Shown here piece after piece: positions 46,801-57,800 of a stretch of DNA of 64,000 nt. The position numbers were made by a program, and so were the translations under genes. Every line of letters starts with the position of its first letter. Positions within the stretch are counted from its first letter, which is position 1. The notes under the pieces were generated by a model. The model was not told the origin of the DNA, made no database searches, and worked only from the letters and a program-made list of their open reading frames with translations. The stretch is from Cinnamomum chago (taxonomy: Eukaryota; Streptophyta; Magnoliopsida; Laurales; Lauraceae), in NCBI GenBank assembly GCA_038049695.1, contig CP142453.1, forward strand, positions 17,550,001 through 17,614,000, in the 5' to 3' direction.

Positions 46801-48195
46801 GATGTTGATAAAGGAGAAACTAAATTTATTCTATTTACGGAAGGTATGTCTTTTGTTGACCCCACTGGCTTGAATTCCTGGAGCCGCCCCTGTTTATGCT
46901 GGCATCAATCAATACCATGCAAATGGCAGCTAATCGCCCGATTCAACCCATGTGAGACCTGCATTTGCTTGATCAAATCTATTCATCTAAGGCTACCCTT
47001 TCTTTGCATGGGAATTGGACTAAATTTCATTCCAACGAGTAAGATGCACTGTTGGGCAAATTAGGAGTTGAAAAATACAACTTTGTATTTCACACATAGT
47101 CAACCAATGGTGCATCTCACTCGTGTTAGAGTGAAACTTGCATCATCGTCCCTAAACAAAGGGAGACATGTGATAAGAGTGAAATCAATCAAACAAAGGC
47201 AGGCCCCACAAAAGCTAAATCAGGCGTAAGACAGCATGTTATCATCTCTATTGGAAAATGTAGCTAGCTACCTCTTATAATTTTCCTTATGTCTGAGCAA
47301 GTATTTTTACTAGTCAAAGTTGATTAAACTGAAAATTACGAACTCATGCATAATGATCAGACCGGCCATCTGATATAAGTCCCAACACCACTCTATCAGC
47401 TCATGAAGCATACTGATTTGGGTTATGCTAATTAACTGCCTAATAGATAGACTTTTGCAGTTTTGCTCTTCTTAACCATCATTTCTGAATGCTTTCAATT
47501 GGTTAGGTAGCATCATCAGATCAGTACAATTTAAAGGCCATCACCAACAACTGTCCCTAATAACACTTTTTCAGCAAATCAACAAGTTCCCTTTGATTTG
47601 AGAGGATTCCAGAAGGCATTCAATTCTTTCAGCTCTCCAAACTCTCGAATGTCCATAATTCCAAATGCTCGAATTTGGAGGAAACAGAATTGCTAGACTC
47701 TGGAATCCTCCCAATTCGCAACACGAATTGCCCCAAATTCTCTCAATCAAAGCCATAAAATTAAACAACAACAACAACAAAGTTGCAATCTTTCTGCAAT
47801 TGGAAATCGAAACACCGAGATTTTAGAAATCAATACCTCTGAAGAAGATTCGGTTCTTCCAGCAGACCAGATCCAATATAGATCGGATAGCTCCGATCCT
47901 TCAAATCGACCTCGACGACGGTCGAGACCCTCTCGCTCGTCTCTCGCGGCATAGGCGGCTCCATCACCTGAGCCGATTTGACAGAGATTCTAGACAGGTG
48001 CCGGTCGGATCTCGTGATCGGTCCTCCGATCCGGCTCGAATTCTCCGGTCCGTCACCCGATCGGAGAGAAGGGATGCGGGTCCGGCGAAAAAGGCGGGAG
48101 GTCTGGGAAGGGAAGAGGGAGAGATCGGAGGAGGGTTTTGAAGCGAAACGGAGAGGAGGAATTCGAATTGCAGAAGAAGAAGAAGAAGAAGCCAT
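37805..48195 (-). CDS. DHQS: 3-dehydroquinate synthase, chloroplastic, 8 exons, complete
   Basis: The enzyme catalyses step two of the plastid shikimate pathway: DAHP to 3-dehydroquinate and phosphate, with NAD+ and a divalent metal. Exons on the minus strand are 48195-47837, 42932-42782, 42691-42524, 42434-42208, 41966-41843, 38333-38271, 38179-38036 and 37936-37805 (TGA). They sum to 1368 nt (455 aa) with all phases matching; all introns are GT-AG. Residues 1 to about 90 are a Ser/Arg-rich plastid transit peptide ([14 protein letters not shown]). The core shows [35 protein letters not shown] and metal ligands E276 (GEVVKYG), H339 (GHTFGH) and H356 (LHGEAVAAG), with the bacterial AroB spacing. 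The start is the only Met before the transit peptide. Intron 1 hosts a 3.8 kb hAT element and intron 5 holds copia debris and a MITE. Confidence 0.96.
39640..40345 (+). pseudogene. Copia reverse transcriptase/RNase H fragment
   Basis: In dehydroquinate synthase intron 5, opposite to the gene, a frame near 39698-39750 reads [19 protein letters not shown], a decayed form of the copia EFDIKDLG-LRYFLGIE motif. Near 40045-40085 [12 protein letters not shown], and near 40230-40290 [18 protein letters not shown], match the copia segments HW-A--R-LRYL and SSAEAEYRALA-T--E. Stops and frame changes separate them. The 40830-41330 stretch, with a TATATAAGG motif on the minus strand, may be an LTR remnant of the same or another element. 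Confidence 0.7.
40453..40683. mobile_element. Tourist-like MITE (PIF/Harbinger type)
   Basis: This 231 bp element has long terminal inverted repeats: the left end GGCCCTGTTTGCTTGCATT against the reverse complement of the right end TGCCCTGTTTGTTTGTATT. Pairing continues through CATAGGAATT and TACATAGGGTGGTTAAAAAT for about 80 bp. It is flanked by TTA on both sides (40450-40452, 40684-40686), the standard PIF/Harbinger target duplication. It lies in dehydroquinate synthase intron 5. Confidence 0.82.
41662..41732. repeat. (ACACC)n tract and 21 bp tandem duplication
   Basis: About five ACACC units are followed by two adjacent copies of TAACCACATAATTATTCCAT, in dehydroquinate synthase intron 5. 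Confidence 0.8.
43389..44254 (+). other. Probable promoter/leader of the hAT element
   Basis: This stretch between the left subterminal repeats and the transposase start has a CT-rich block (about 43545-43640) and short open frames without family matches. Splice-like sites (CGCAG-GTGCG near 43526 and TTTTGCAG near 43940, TTCTATAG near 44243) suggest a spliced 5' UTR, as is common for plant hAT transposase genes; this is not proven by the sequence. Confidence 0.4.
44255..46630 (+). CDS. hAT transposase (ZMYM1/TTF-type zinc finger, DUF4371, C-terminal dimerisation)
   Basis: This 791-codon, intronless frame is a full-length transposase of the plant hAT group often annotated as 'zinc finger MYM-type protein 1-like'. 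It cuts and pastes DNA using the element's terminal repeats. Near residues 90-130, [20 protein letters not shown] with a following C-x2-C is the TTF-type zinc finger. DUF4371 follows (about 150-400). Candidate catalytic acids are D289 (LVDESHD), D356 ([10 protein letters not shown]) and E734 ([12 protein letters not shown]). A C-x2-H motif (HCFAHQLQL) precedes the long insertion domain. The C-terminal 80 residues are the hAT dimerisation region. The start Met ([10 protein letters not shown]) is the usual start for this group. No stop or frameshift interrupts it, so it may encode active protein; expression cannot be judged. Confidence 0.93.
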   Translation: MERYFKRKSPMAEGSSPAQESCGDNPIQDSVKQSRLDLTNLPTDPGLRPKISSYHPNDQDEIRRAYIQKGPSQPVSHKFPQREIGEMLRRFNPAWFKKYGSWLEYSIEKDAAFCLCCYLFRPDTSKQAGGDSFVTGRFTAWNKHERLVVHVGAPNSAHNQAWNKCQDLMKQKQHIQSVCCKQSKQAKIEYRTRLNASIDCIRFLLRQGLVFRGHDESEDSSSKGNVLELLQFLASHNESINEVVLRNTLKNNKLTHHDIQKDIVNAAACETTNAIIKDLGDELFSILVDESHDVSVKEQMAIVVRYVDKGGIVTKRSLGIAHVVGTTALLRKGAIDLLCGLRHGLSLSRLRGQRYDGASNMQGEFNGLKTLIMRENESAFYFHCFAHQLQLTLVVVAKNHIDIASLMSLITSLVNVIGGSCKQRDILRDAQVAKVSEGLNVGKLSSRRGLNQETSLKRASDTRWGSHYGTILNLIVMYSSIIDVLEFVQEDGTLSKQRVEACFLMGSVQSFDFIFSLHLMKNILGITNELSLALQRKDQDIVNAMKLVKMSKLQLQKMRDDEWESLWTKVSSFCNKHGVSIPNMDDIFVVPGRPRRKAPQITNLHHYRIELFYTVIDTQLQELNIRFTKVNTELLLCVAFLNPMNSFSAFDKERLVRLAQFYPSDFSAIDLVALDYQLQNYIDDMRSSNEFLKLKGICDIARKLVETKKDIVYTLVYLLLKLALILPVVTATVERDFSTMKYVNNRLRNRMGDQWMNDYLITYIENDMFASVDNEAIMQRFQHMKIHRGQL

Positions 48196-48710
48196 GAATT
48201 CGGGTTTGGTGGGGGTTTTCGGCTTCTGAGAAATCTGGTTTTGATTCTTGCTTGTGATTTGGGAACTCTACCACCACCTACTCCAATAGAGAATGGACTC
48301 GAGCTATAGCGACTACGAGAGCTTTTGGAGGGGGAGAAGAGGAGATGGGAGTAGGTGGAATTATCGACGCGTGCGCATGTTGCACGTGCAGGATCGCAGT
48401 CCGAACTATAACCAAATGGACAAAACCGACACTGAGGATACCCGCAATCGAAGAGCGGCCCCACCCACTTAAGCCCATGATTACAAAATGCCCCCACACA
48501 GTGTATGTGTTGCTGCTAATGGTTTGGGCAAGAGAATCACTACAGCAGTGAGAGAAGTCTTCAAGAAGTTTGTGAAGACAGTGAAGCCTCTTTGTGAGAA
48601 GTTCTCTCCAAAGCAGAAAGCAACGATGCCACTGAATGCTCTGTTTTCCGTCTGTTAATCTGTTTGTTAATGCAGGGAGAGCATTTCTACAAGAAAATCC
48701 GAGGCTACCT

Positions 48711-48882
48711 GTGACCCGACCCACATGTAAAAAAAAAAAGGAAAAAAGAAGGAAAAATCGGATTGCAACCTTACCTTGCATGAATGAGCGAAGTCGAAAA
48801 TGCAAGTTTTCCTCCTCTCGAAGTGGAGGAGAAGTTGTAAACTCAAATTTTTTACCTATGCAAGCGTACCTTTTCCCTTTCC
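48711..48882. repeat. Unclassified dispersed repeat, family B copy 1
   Basis: Starts GTGACCCGACCCACATGTAA, followed by AAATCGGATTGCAACCTTAC, a TTTTCCTCCTCTC / GGAGGAGAAG inverted pair, and an end near ACCTTTTCCCTTTCC. Closely related to 52051-52260. Confidence 0.75.
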
Positions 48883-51614
48883 AAATGCCTGCTCTGGTAT
48901 TTGGATTTGGAGCTGATTTAAGGGGAAATTATTAGTATTGGTGTGAGAAGCCCATGCTAGATGAAGCAAGATGGGAGAAAGAGCAAATAAAAGATAAAGA
49001 TTTGGGCCAATTGGGTGGGCCCGTAATGATACAGCTCTCTAACCCAAGGTATAATAATAATAATAATTGTACTCACATCTATATGTCTAATTTAATAAAT
49101 GGGTATGGTCAATGGTCAAATGTGTGGGGTTTATTATGCTTTTTAATTATTTATTATTTATTTAAATCATTTTAACTGCCCGACCTTAATTATTCTTGAT
49201 TAAGGGTTAATCATGTATGATATAGGGTTGAATGCATAGTATCATGCCACCATTGTCGTATTACCTATCATAATTATTAACTAACTCGCGCAATTTACTA
49301 ATTAAGTTTATTATTACATTAACTGAAATTTGCATGAGTATAATTTGTAGTTATGCATGGTACTGCTTTAAGTCTCAATTAGTACCCCTTACCTTTATTG
49401 TAAGGACCCTACTCTCGATTACTAATGAAATTAACATTTTTACGTTTTATCGCCGAAATTATCATTTTGATAATAATTAGCTTAAAATTATCAAGATTAT
49501 CGGAAAATGATAATTAGCCCGCACACAACATGATAATGAACAAGATTTTGAAGTAAATATATGAAAATGGTGTAAATAAATGGATTGGGTATGTGAAACT
49601 CGAGGTGGGAGGGATTTATACGAAGATTAGAAGTGGAGGTATAAATTTTTGCTAAAAAGTAGGTAAGAATTATAAATAATTAGAAACGTGATAATAGATT
49701 GGATAATATTAGTTGACATGCATTTGATAAAGAGTTGGATAATACATTTAATACCGGCCCACACGTTATGCAATTAAAGTAGGGCTTACATCTTGTGCAA
49801 TTACAGCTAGCCATGCATCTTGATCAAATTTGTTTGGAAATTGTAAATGATAGTATGAATAGGATGCCCAATATTGAGGAAAGAGGAAAACGCGTATAAT
49901 GAAAAAGTTAAAATTATTGGAATAGTGTAACATAAATTTCGAAAAGGTGAGAGATGATTCATCACATCAGATTGCATTTATTAAGGGTAGAGATTGAATG
50001 AAAATAGAACAATCTACATATTGGTCCTTCATTGGTGGTAACAAAAGTAGGCCCATGCTGAACACGGACCATAATTTTTTATTTTTTAAAGAAATATTAA
50101 ATGAATTGTAAGAATTTAATAACAAAGTTTGACAAAGATAAAATCTGTCACAAAATTCCAGCTTGTTGGCAATCTCTTATAATCAAATCACAAATATATA
50201 AAACGTTCTTTAAATAGGGTTCACTTGTAATCAATTAGAGGTTCGGACCTTGTCAGGCACATGTATGTCTTTATGAATTTGCAATGATCTCAGTTTGATA
50301 CTAAGTGACCAATGTGCATCATTGCATTATATATGATGACCGGCTATGGAGGCATGACCCGGATTTAAAATGGAAGTTTCTCAATGGGATAAACTCGAAA
50401 GAGTCAAGAAAATTACGGAAGAGATTAGAGGGTTGGGAGAGAATAATTTATATTTTAACTAGTACGAGAGGCTCGTGCCCAACACAGGCCAAAAAAAGAA
50501 AAAGAATATATTTATATATAAAAGCAATATCTGTACCTATCAAATAAAACATAACAAAAAAATTATTGAAATATGAAAAAAAAAATTGTACAGGAAACAA
50601 GACGTGGGAAGGAATAAGGGAAATATAAAGATTTGGATTAATTAGGTTGGCCCATAATGATATAGTACGTAGTGGCCTAATTGCTAGGAATAAAGAAGTT
50701 TAACACTGCTAAGTTATACAGATTTAGATTAAATATCAAGGTCAAATTAAGGACATAGAACGTACCAATCGTTATCAAAATTATTGTATATAAAAATATA
50801 AGATAGGAATACCAAATTATTGTATTTAAGTGGGTCAACTTTTATGGAGTGATATTTGATCTAGACTCATAAAAAACATTGTCATTATTTTGGTTGATTT
50901 GGATATCTTTTAAAAGTGCGCTCAATGAGGACATGTAGAAGATGGGTCCATTAAGGAGTATCATGAAATTGTCATTGATCCATTGAGCGTTAGGTTATAA
51001 AAATTTTAAGCGGGCCAAACTTTTATTGAGTGGAATTTGATTGGACCCAAAAAATATGGGGCCATTTATATTTATTGGATCAAATTTTTTAATGGGCCAA
51101 TGAGGAGTGTCTTGGAAGAAAAAACTTCTTTGGGATGTTTTTAATTTTAAGAAGTAAAGTATTGGGTATGAATATATTTAAATTTTTTTTCTGAATCACT
51201 ATCATGATTATTGAGCCAGATGAATATGTATGGTCCTTTGATCATGCCATGTCAGCTAATATGAATATTCACATAATATATTTACCATGTTTCACATATC
51301 ATGACGATACAAATATTTCCAATTCAATGATTAAAATTGGGTTCCCATTTTAATTATAATATAATAATCCAAAATGGCCAATTGTAGTTAGTATCATAAA
51401 AGAGAGATTTTAGGGATAATCAAATATCTCAAAAGATTTCAAATGATGTAATGAGACAGGTGTGCCACATATCACTGCAAAACTCCAGGAGGGAGAGCCA
51501 CGTGTCGCTGGCTTGAAGTTGCTAGCCGAGCATAGTCTGCTTGGAATGATCAAGCACGAAACCGACCCATGATAGACTTATAGAAAAAAAAAGAAAAAAA
51601 AGAATAGTTGCTTA

Positions 51615-51835
51615 CCCAGTCCTAGGCCAACTCAATTGGTATTGTCATATCACCTTTTGTGAGAGGGCACATATTTGAGTCCCCCCATTACTACTCCATC
51701 CTTTCTAATTATTTGTATGCTCTCAACCACCGAGTCCAAATAAATAAAATATGAGCATGGCCTATCCATTATAATGTAAACCCCATGTCCGACTCAAAGC
51801 GAGCCGGGCCAGATTCATTAGGACCCTTACAAAAA
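51615..51835 (+). mobile_element. Possible tRNA-derived SINE remnant
   Basis: CCAACTCAATTGGTATTG resembles a tRNA box A and GGCACATATTTGAGTCCCCC a box B at about the right distance (some 40 bp). No clear target duplication was found. Confidence 0.35.
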
Positions 51836-52050
51836 ATACTTTTCTTTTTAAAAGATAAATTTAAAAAACTACTATTTCACCTTTTGATTCCACCGAACCT
51901 ATATTTTTATTGTATCTTGTTTTGACCTTTTACTTTACTTCACTTCATTGGTAAGGTGAATTTACCAAACAAGCAATTTATTAGTTGTTGTGATTTGGTG
52001 TTATTGCATTTAAACGTTAATCATTCATGCTCATCCCCAAACCCCAACCA

Positions 52051-52260
52051 GTGACCCGACCCATATGTAAAAAAAAGGAAAAATCGGATTGCAACCTTAC
52101 TGTTGCATGAATTAGGTGCATAGTCTAAAAATGCAAGTTTTCCTCCTCTCTGAGAGGAGGAAAAATTGCACCATGCTATTAGAGTGGAGGAAAACTTGCA
52201 AGTGGAGGAAAAGCTTTAAATTTGATTTTTCTACCTGTTCAAGCAGGCTTTTCATTTTCC
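52051..52260. repeat. Unclassified dispersed repeat, family B copy 2
   Basis: Starts GTGACCCGACCCATATGTAA and shares AAATCGGATTGCAACCTTAC and the TTTTCCTCCTCTC / GAGAGGAGGAAAA stem with copy 1. It has extra GTGGAGGAAAA units (52173-52212) that copy 1 lacks. Confidence 0.75.
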
Positions 52261-53485
52261 TTTAATATAAAACTAGTGAAAACAGGCCAGGGCCAACAAA
52301 ATCAAAATATAAGCACGTCAATAAGCTGTCATAATAACAATAAAAATATTTGAAATTTAAAAAGAAAAGACCATTAAAAGAATGCACAAGTTCAAAGAAA
52401 TGTTAAATTTGTTAAAACTATAAATGTTGAGTCTGGCATCAAGCTATGAAATTGAAAGAAATTAAAACACTGAACTCCGTAGTTTCATTTAGTTGACCAT
52501 CATCATTCATGTGGTATTGTGATTACCAATCATTACAATTAAATGAATCTTAAAAATTATGGAAGGTTGAAGGAGAGAAGTATCTTTGATTGAGTTGGAG
52601 TGATTCGTGGTGCTCCACTTATGATTAGGGAAAGTTTGATATACTGTATATATATACCAGGGTCGTGATTTTGAGCCATTTAATTTAATAGGTGAGCCCC
52701 ACCAATAGATTTATTGGTCTTAGGGTTAGAAGGATCCAAATTCAATACTGGACTTCCATAATTTTGAGGACCAAATCTCTAAAATGTAGTAAAAGAAACA
52801 GTAGTCACATTTTCTTTCATACAAACCATAAATCATTGGTTCACACGAAAAGCCAGTGGCTTCCAAAGAAAAAAAAATACATATAATGGGGCTCACAATT
52901 TTGATGAGATCGGGAGATATTGCACAGACATTTAGTTTTGTAACATTTTAGATTGTATTTAAAAGTTTTAATAGAAAAACTTCTTTGCGCAACCCTAGAA
53001 AGTGAGTGCCACGTATTCCTGTGAAGAGGAAGAGGCTGATGCTTTAATATATATAATAATTTTCAAGAGGTGAAGATTGGATGGTCAAAGGAATAGCACC
53101 AATTAGGGGTTTCTAATCCGTACACTCTTTAGCACCATGCATCTTTAATCCTTCACTCTTCATAACCTATGAAAAGGGGGTGGCAATTCCTTACCATTGC
53201 CATCAACCAGATTAAAAGTCTAACCCTTAGCAATATATGGTTCGGACCAATCCTTTTTCATTTTATGGGTGGGTTAGTTAGAACTTGACATTTCCGATCC
53301 AATTAATAAATGATTTATAGGGTTAAGTATTCCATTTTTTATATTTGACCATAATTTAACGCAACTAATTACACAATGACTCACAAATCTTATAATTAAA
53401 AGTTTTAACTTCTAAGCTAGTTTTGGGTTGCATTTTCTAGTTTGACTCAAGCCTCTAGATGCTAGCCTAGTCATAGTTCTCTACT

Positions 53486-53512
53486 CGACCCGACCCGACC
53501 CGACCCGACCCA
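53486..53512. repeat. (CGACC)n short tandem repeat
   Basis: Five CGACC units lie about 1.1 kb upstream of the beta-galactosidase start codon. Confidence 0.85.
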
Positions 53513-54100
53513 ATCCAAGAATACTTCCTCTGCCTCAAATGTTCCTCATATTGGAATTTTCTACATCTTCTATCGCATTCCTCTCTCTTACTTGGCAAAT
53601 ACTTAATAGCCTCGACTCAATATTCAATACATAATCAATCAACTCGCTGGCAAGGAAAACTCTAAAATGGAAGGAAGAGATTATGGTCTTAAAAGAATCT
53701 GAAGATTGATACATTCCATTTTCAGATTTCAAACCTTCCAAAGACTTCAAACCTTCTAAAGCCATTGCATTCCCATTATTTGTTTATCTTCTCCAGTGTA
53801 ACAAAAAAAATAATAATAAATTTAGTGGTGAATGTTTCACATTTTTGAAACCCCCATGCAAATTTGTCTCCATAACATGCTTAGATGCGGGACACCTAAG
53901 GCCTTGTCCACCTAGACGCGGGACAAACAATGCAAAAATTCCACGTGCATTTAGAAGCTTTAAAATGAATATGATGAAACAATCCCTGTGCATCCAATCC
54001 GGTCAAAAGGAGACAGTCAATCCCCAACTGAATTCAACCCTTTCTTGTTCAAAGCCCCCCATTCACCACACCTTATTCCAAGGAAAATTTTGTGTTTGTG

Positions 54101-54105
<5 letters not shown>

Positions 54106-54167
<62 letters not shown>
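54106..54167. repeat. Long (GA)n microsatellite in the beta-galactosidase upstream region
   Basis: About 31 uninterrupted GA units lie 400 bp upstream of the beta-galactosidase start codon. A CT-rich tract (about 54441-54462) follows in the leader. In plants GA/CT tracts are recognised by BBR/BPC factors; a role here is inference. Confidence 0.9.
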
Positions 54168-54169
<2 letters not shown>

Positions 54170-54569
54170 TTGAACTGAACATAACGTCTTAACCGCCTTT
54201 CATTCCCCATGAAGAACAGCAACAGATTAAAGCCCACCTCCCTTTCCGGGTCATCTAAATGCTTTCTCCACCAAAGAACCGATCTTTCCTCTCTCTCCCA
54301 CAGACACCCATGCTCCTCACTTTAAGGCCAACTAGACCACCTTCCTGAAAACCACACACCCGGGTCTCCTCACCCCAAGAGGATTCCCCCTGGTGCAACT
54401 ACACCTTAGAACAAAAGGCCCCCCTCTGACATTTCCATTTCTCCTCTCTCTCTCTCTCTCTCAATCAAGCTGCACTGCTCCATCACCTGCACAATACAAG
54501 ATTATAAGACTGCGGGCCAAGAAGAAGCAAAAAAACAAGATTACCCCATTTCAGAACAAGTGTAAAATT

Positions 54570-54856
54570 ATGTGGTCTTCGTACATCATGTTTCTTCTGA
54601 AGCTTGTTTGCTTATTCGCCCTTGCCGCAACTGTTTCAGCGAAGGGGAAGGGGAAGGGTGTGACAGGTGTGACTTATGACGCGGAGTCTTTGATCATTCA
54701 TGGAAAGAGGGAGCTCATCTTCTCAGGCTCCATCCATTATCCTAGAAGTACTCCACAGGTATTTGTTGCCATAGGATTGGTATTTTTTGGTTAGGATATA
54801 TATATAACTGACCCAACATAGTTCGGACAAGGTTTTAATGATGATAATGATGAAGC

Positions 54857-54893
<37 letters not shown>

Positions 54894-57800
54894 TGGTATA
54901 TTTCTTCTATTGATTATTGAGGATATGGGTTTGGGATTTTGTTAGATGTGGCCGGACTTGATTGCGCGAGCAAAGGCAGGTGGTCTGAATTGCATCCAGA
55001 CTTACACCTTTTGGAATGGGCATGAGCCCGTTGAAGGTCAGGTATGTAAACACATCAGTTCCATTTGAGATGGGAGTGAGTGAGGTACTTTTTTGTGTTA
55101 ATGTTTTCAACAGTAGGTATCATTTTATGAGACTGAATAATATGAAATTTGTGAAACTTGCTGGGGATTGAAAGGACTCATTGTGAATTACAGGGTGGTA
55201 GGCCAAATATCAATATGATTTCTATTTGAAGCCCCAAAAATTCAGTAAACCTTGGAGCACTTATAATTTTACGGTTGTTATCAATAGATAATATTGATAA
55301 TTGGCCTACCTCCATAGTCCAATCGAAATTGAAACCTGCAGAATTGCATGCTAACATATGATTCATGAGCATCAAGGTGGCCTCAAAGAAAGTTCCATAA
55401 ATTTAGTTTTTCGTGGCTGGTCCTTGGCAGAATTTTCCTCCATTTTGATGCTTTCTATGATAAAATTGATGTGATATTGGGAAATTAGTTACTTGGGTTG
55501 ATGGAGATTTTTTTGAATTGTAGTACAATTTCGAAGGAAGGTATGATCTGGTAAAATTCATCAAGGAAGTGGACAAGCAAGGTCTGTATGTGGTTCTGAG
55601 GATTGGGCCCTTCATCCAAGCTGAATGGAATCATGGGTACACGCTTTTATCTTTATTTATTTTTTATTATATACTTTCTAATCTTTAGAGAATCAACTCA
55701 TGTTGAAAATACAATGGTTAATTTTCATTTCTGATGTCTGTGGGTCTTCTCAGAGGATTACCATTTTGGCTAAGAGAGGTCAAGAACATGATTTTCCGTA
55801 CCGATAACGAGCCATTCAAGGTTTTCATCTCCCCTATCATTCCTTATTTTCTTCCTGATGATGACCCCTCTTGGCTTGTTTGTAAGGTTTACAATGAATG
55901 TGGAATTAGGACCTTACATACGCAAATTAAGCTTTATATGAATCAAATGGTTCTTAAAACATCATTTAGGGAACCTAAATTATTTTCTTACACTTGACTA
56001 CTTAATTTTTGTTAGTAATTAAGTCTCTATCTCTCTCAACATGTGCTAAAACCAGTGTCACAGAAGAGTTTAATCTCATCTGCCTAAGAATTGGACACAT
56101 GGTTTATGCAAGGATTGTCCAATTCACTTGATCTGGGAAGCATACTCCAAAAGTATACGCGAGTGCCAGAAGCATTCACCATCTTGACTTCTACTGAAAA
56201 TCTGGAGAAAAATGTTTGGCATTTGGTATCAAGCTCTGGTGATAGAACTAATTTTTATTCTAAAGATCAAATAATGAGATGGATAAAGTAAAGACCTACC
56301 ATAATATAGAGATAATGGATAGAGTTGGAGTTCTACAGTCAAAGGTGGTACTGAGTTCCTTGCACACTGAAGAGGGCGACTCCAATGCCTATCATAATAT
56401 TTGGACATGATCCTAACATGTTATATGGTTCACAGGTCATTCAAAAGTGATTCTGCTTACAAATTGTAATACGCCCTTGTTTGTGCGTCAACAGTATACA
56501 ATTAGGAAGATGAAATGCATAAGCTTGTAGTTTGTAATGAATTCTTCTCCACTGAGTAGTTTTCTTTCTGCAGTATCATATGGAGAGGTACACTAAAAAG
56601 ATTGTATCAATGATGCAAAAAGAGAATTTGTATGCATCTCAAGGAGGACCAATCATTTTAACGCAGGTCTGGTTCTGTTAGAACTCCCATTATCAGAGCT
56701 CATGTTCATCTGGGTTTTGCCTACTACAGTCATTCTGAACTTTATTTTTTATGAGGGCAGATTGAAAATGAATATGACACCATCATGAGAGCATTTGAGA
56801 ACAAGGGAATTTCGTATATTCACTGGGCGGGAAAAATGGCTATCAGTTTGAAGACAGGAGTCCCATGGATTATGTGCAAGCAAAAGAATGCACCTGATGA
56901 AGTGGTAAGCCTGCTGCATTGCTTTCTTTATCTTACTACAAGATACAACCAATCTACTTCAGAGGTTTTTCGAGACTCAGATTAAACACCCTGGAAGAAG
57001 TTATAAAAATTATAAAAAAAAAAAACACTTGTATCTTTCAGTTTTTTTTTTGGATGAAAAGGACACTGCTTTCTTCTAGCATTCAACTTAGTTGGTTAAG
57101 CAAGCAAAGAGGAAATCCAGTCTACAAATTATTCTGGTGCCAGTTAGTGGAAGAGGAACAAGGAAATTGAGGGAAATGGAGATTTTTTTTTTTTTTTTTT
57201 ATATGGGCAGTCTTCTTTCTTTGATGCTTATTTACATGGGTTTTCCGCGCTACACTTGCATTTCTACATACACTAGTCTATTTATAGATGATGATCAAGT
57301 AACATGTTACTTGGTCAACAAGTCACCAGGAGTTATAGAATCTGCTTTCTTAAAGACTAAGAACTCAAGATTTTTCATGACTCTTTTATTTTTCAAATTA
57401 TCTCCTTTAACAATGCCTCTTTGAAGTGTTGAGTTTCAAAGGTTACTTCCCCACAAGTTCTCCGACGTGAAATGCTGCAGTGAGTGCCATCTTGATACCA
57501 TATTTTGAATTTAGATATTCTTCTGCTAGCTTCTATTTATGTGGAATTAATCCACAGTGCCATTAACGCGGTGCCACGCTTCCCCATTGATTTTCCAAAC
57601 TACTGAGATTTGTTGTATATTTGAAATGAGTTCCAAACAATTCATCAATATATGTAGATTTGGATTTAATTTTATGAAAGTGAGTACTGTTTTCTTATAA
57701 TTGCCCCTCTTCCCATCAGTGATGGAATATTTGAAATGAGTTCCAAACAATGCATCAGTATATGTAGATTTGGATTAAATGTTATGAAAGTGAGTACTGT

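Larger units (their letters stand above)
43107..46892 (+). mobile_element. hAT DNA transposon, apparently complete
   Basis: This 3786 bp element is inserted in dehydroquinate synthase intron 1, opposite to the gene. An exact 8 bp duplication TTTATGCT flanks it (43099-43106 and 46893-46900). Both ends begin CAGGGGC when read inward. The right end continues GGCTCCAGGAATTC before AGTGGGGTCAA, while the left end has only CTC before AGTGGGGTCAA, so about 18 bp are missing there. Subterminal copies of TTTGACCCCACTG-like sequence recur near 43130, 43192 and 43257 and at the right end near 46856. The single transposase frame at 44255-46630 is open throughout. Confidence 0.93.
48196..54569. other. Intergenic region between divergent DHQS and beta-galactosidase genes
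   Basis: No gene is recognised. The left few hundred bases should be the dehydroquinate synthase 5' UTR and promoter (no clear TATA box seen); the right end holds the beta-galactosidase promoter and leader. A similar 45 bp stretch occurs near 48989-49035 and 50623-50667 (GATTTGG, then TTGGCCC or GGGCCC and TAATGATA), a minor dispersed repeat. The rest is AT-rich with no structure I can name. Confidence 0.55.

Noticed and set aside
48053..48805. Long minus-strand frames overlapping the DHQS first exon and leader
   Set aside because: They are other-frame shadows of the GC-rich transit-peptide exon and its upstream region, with no family match.
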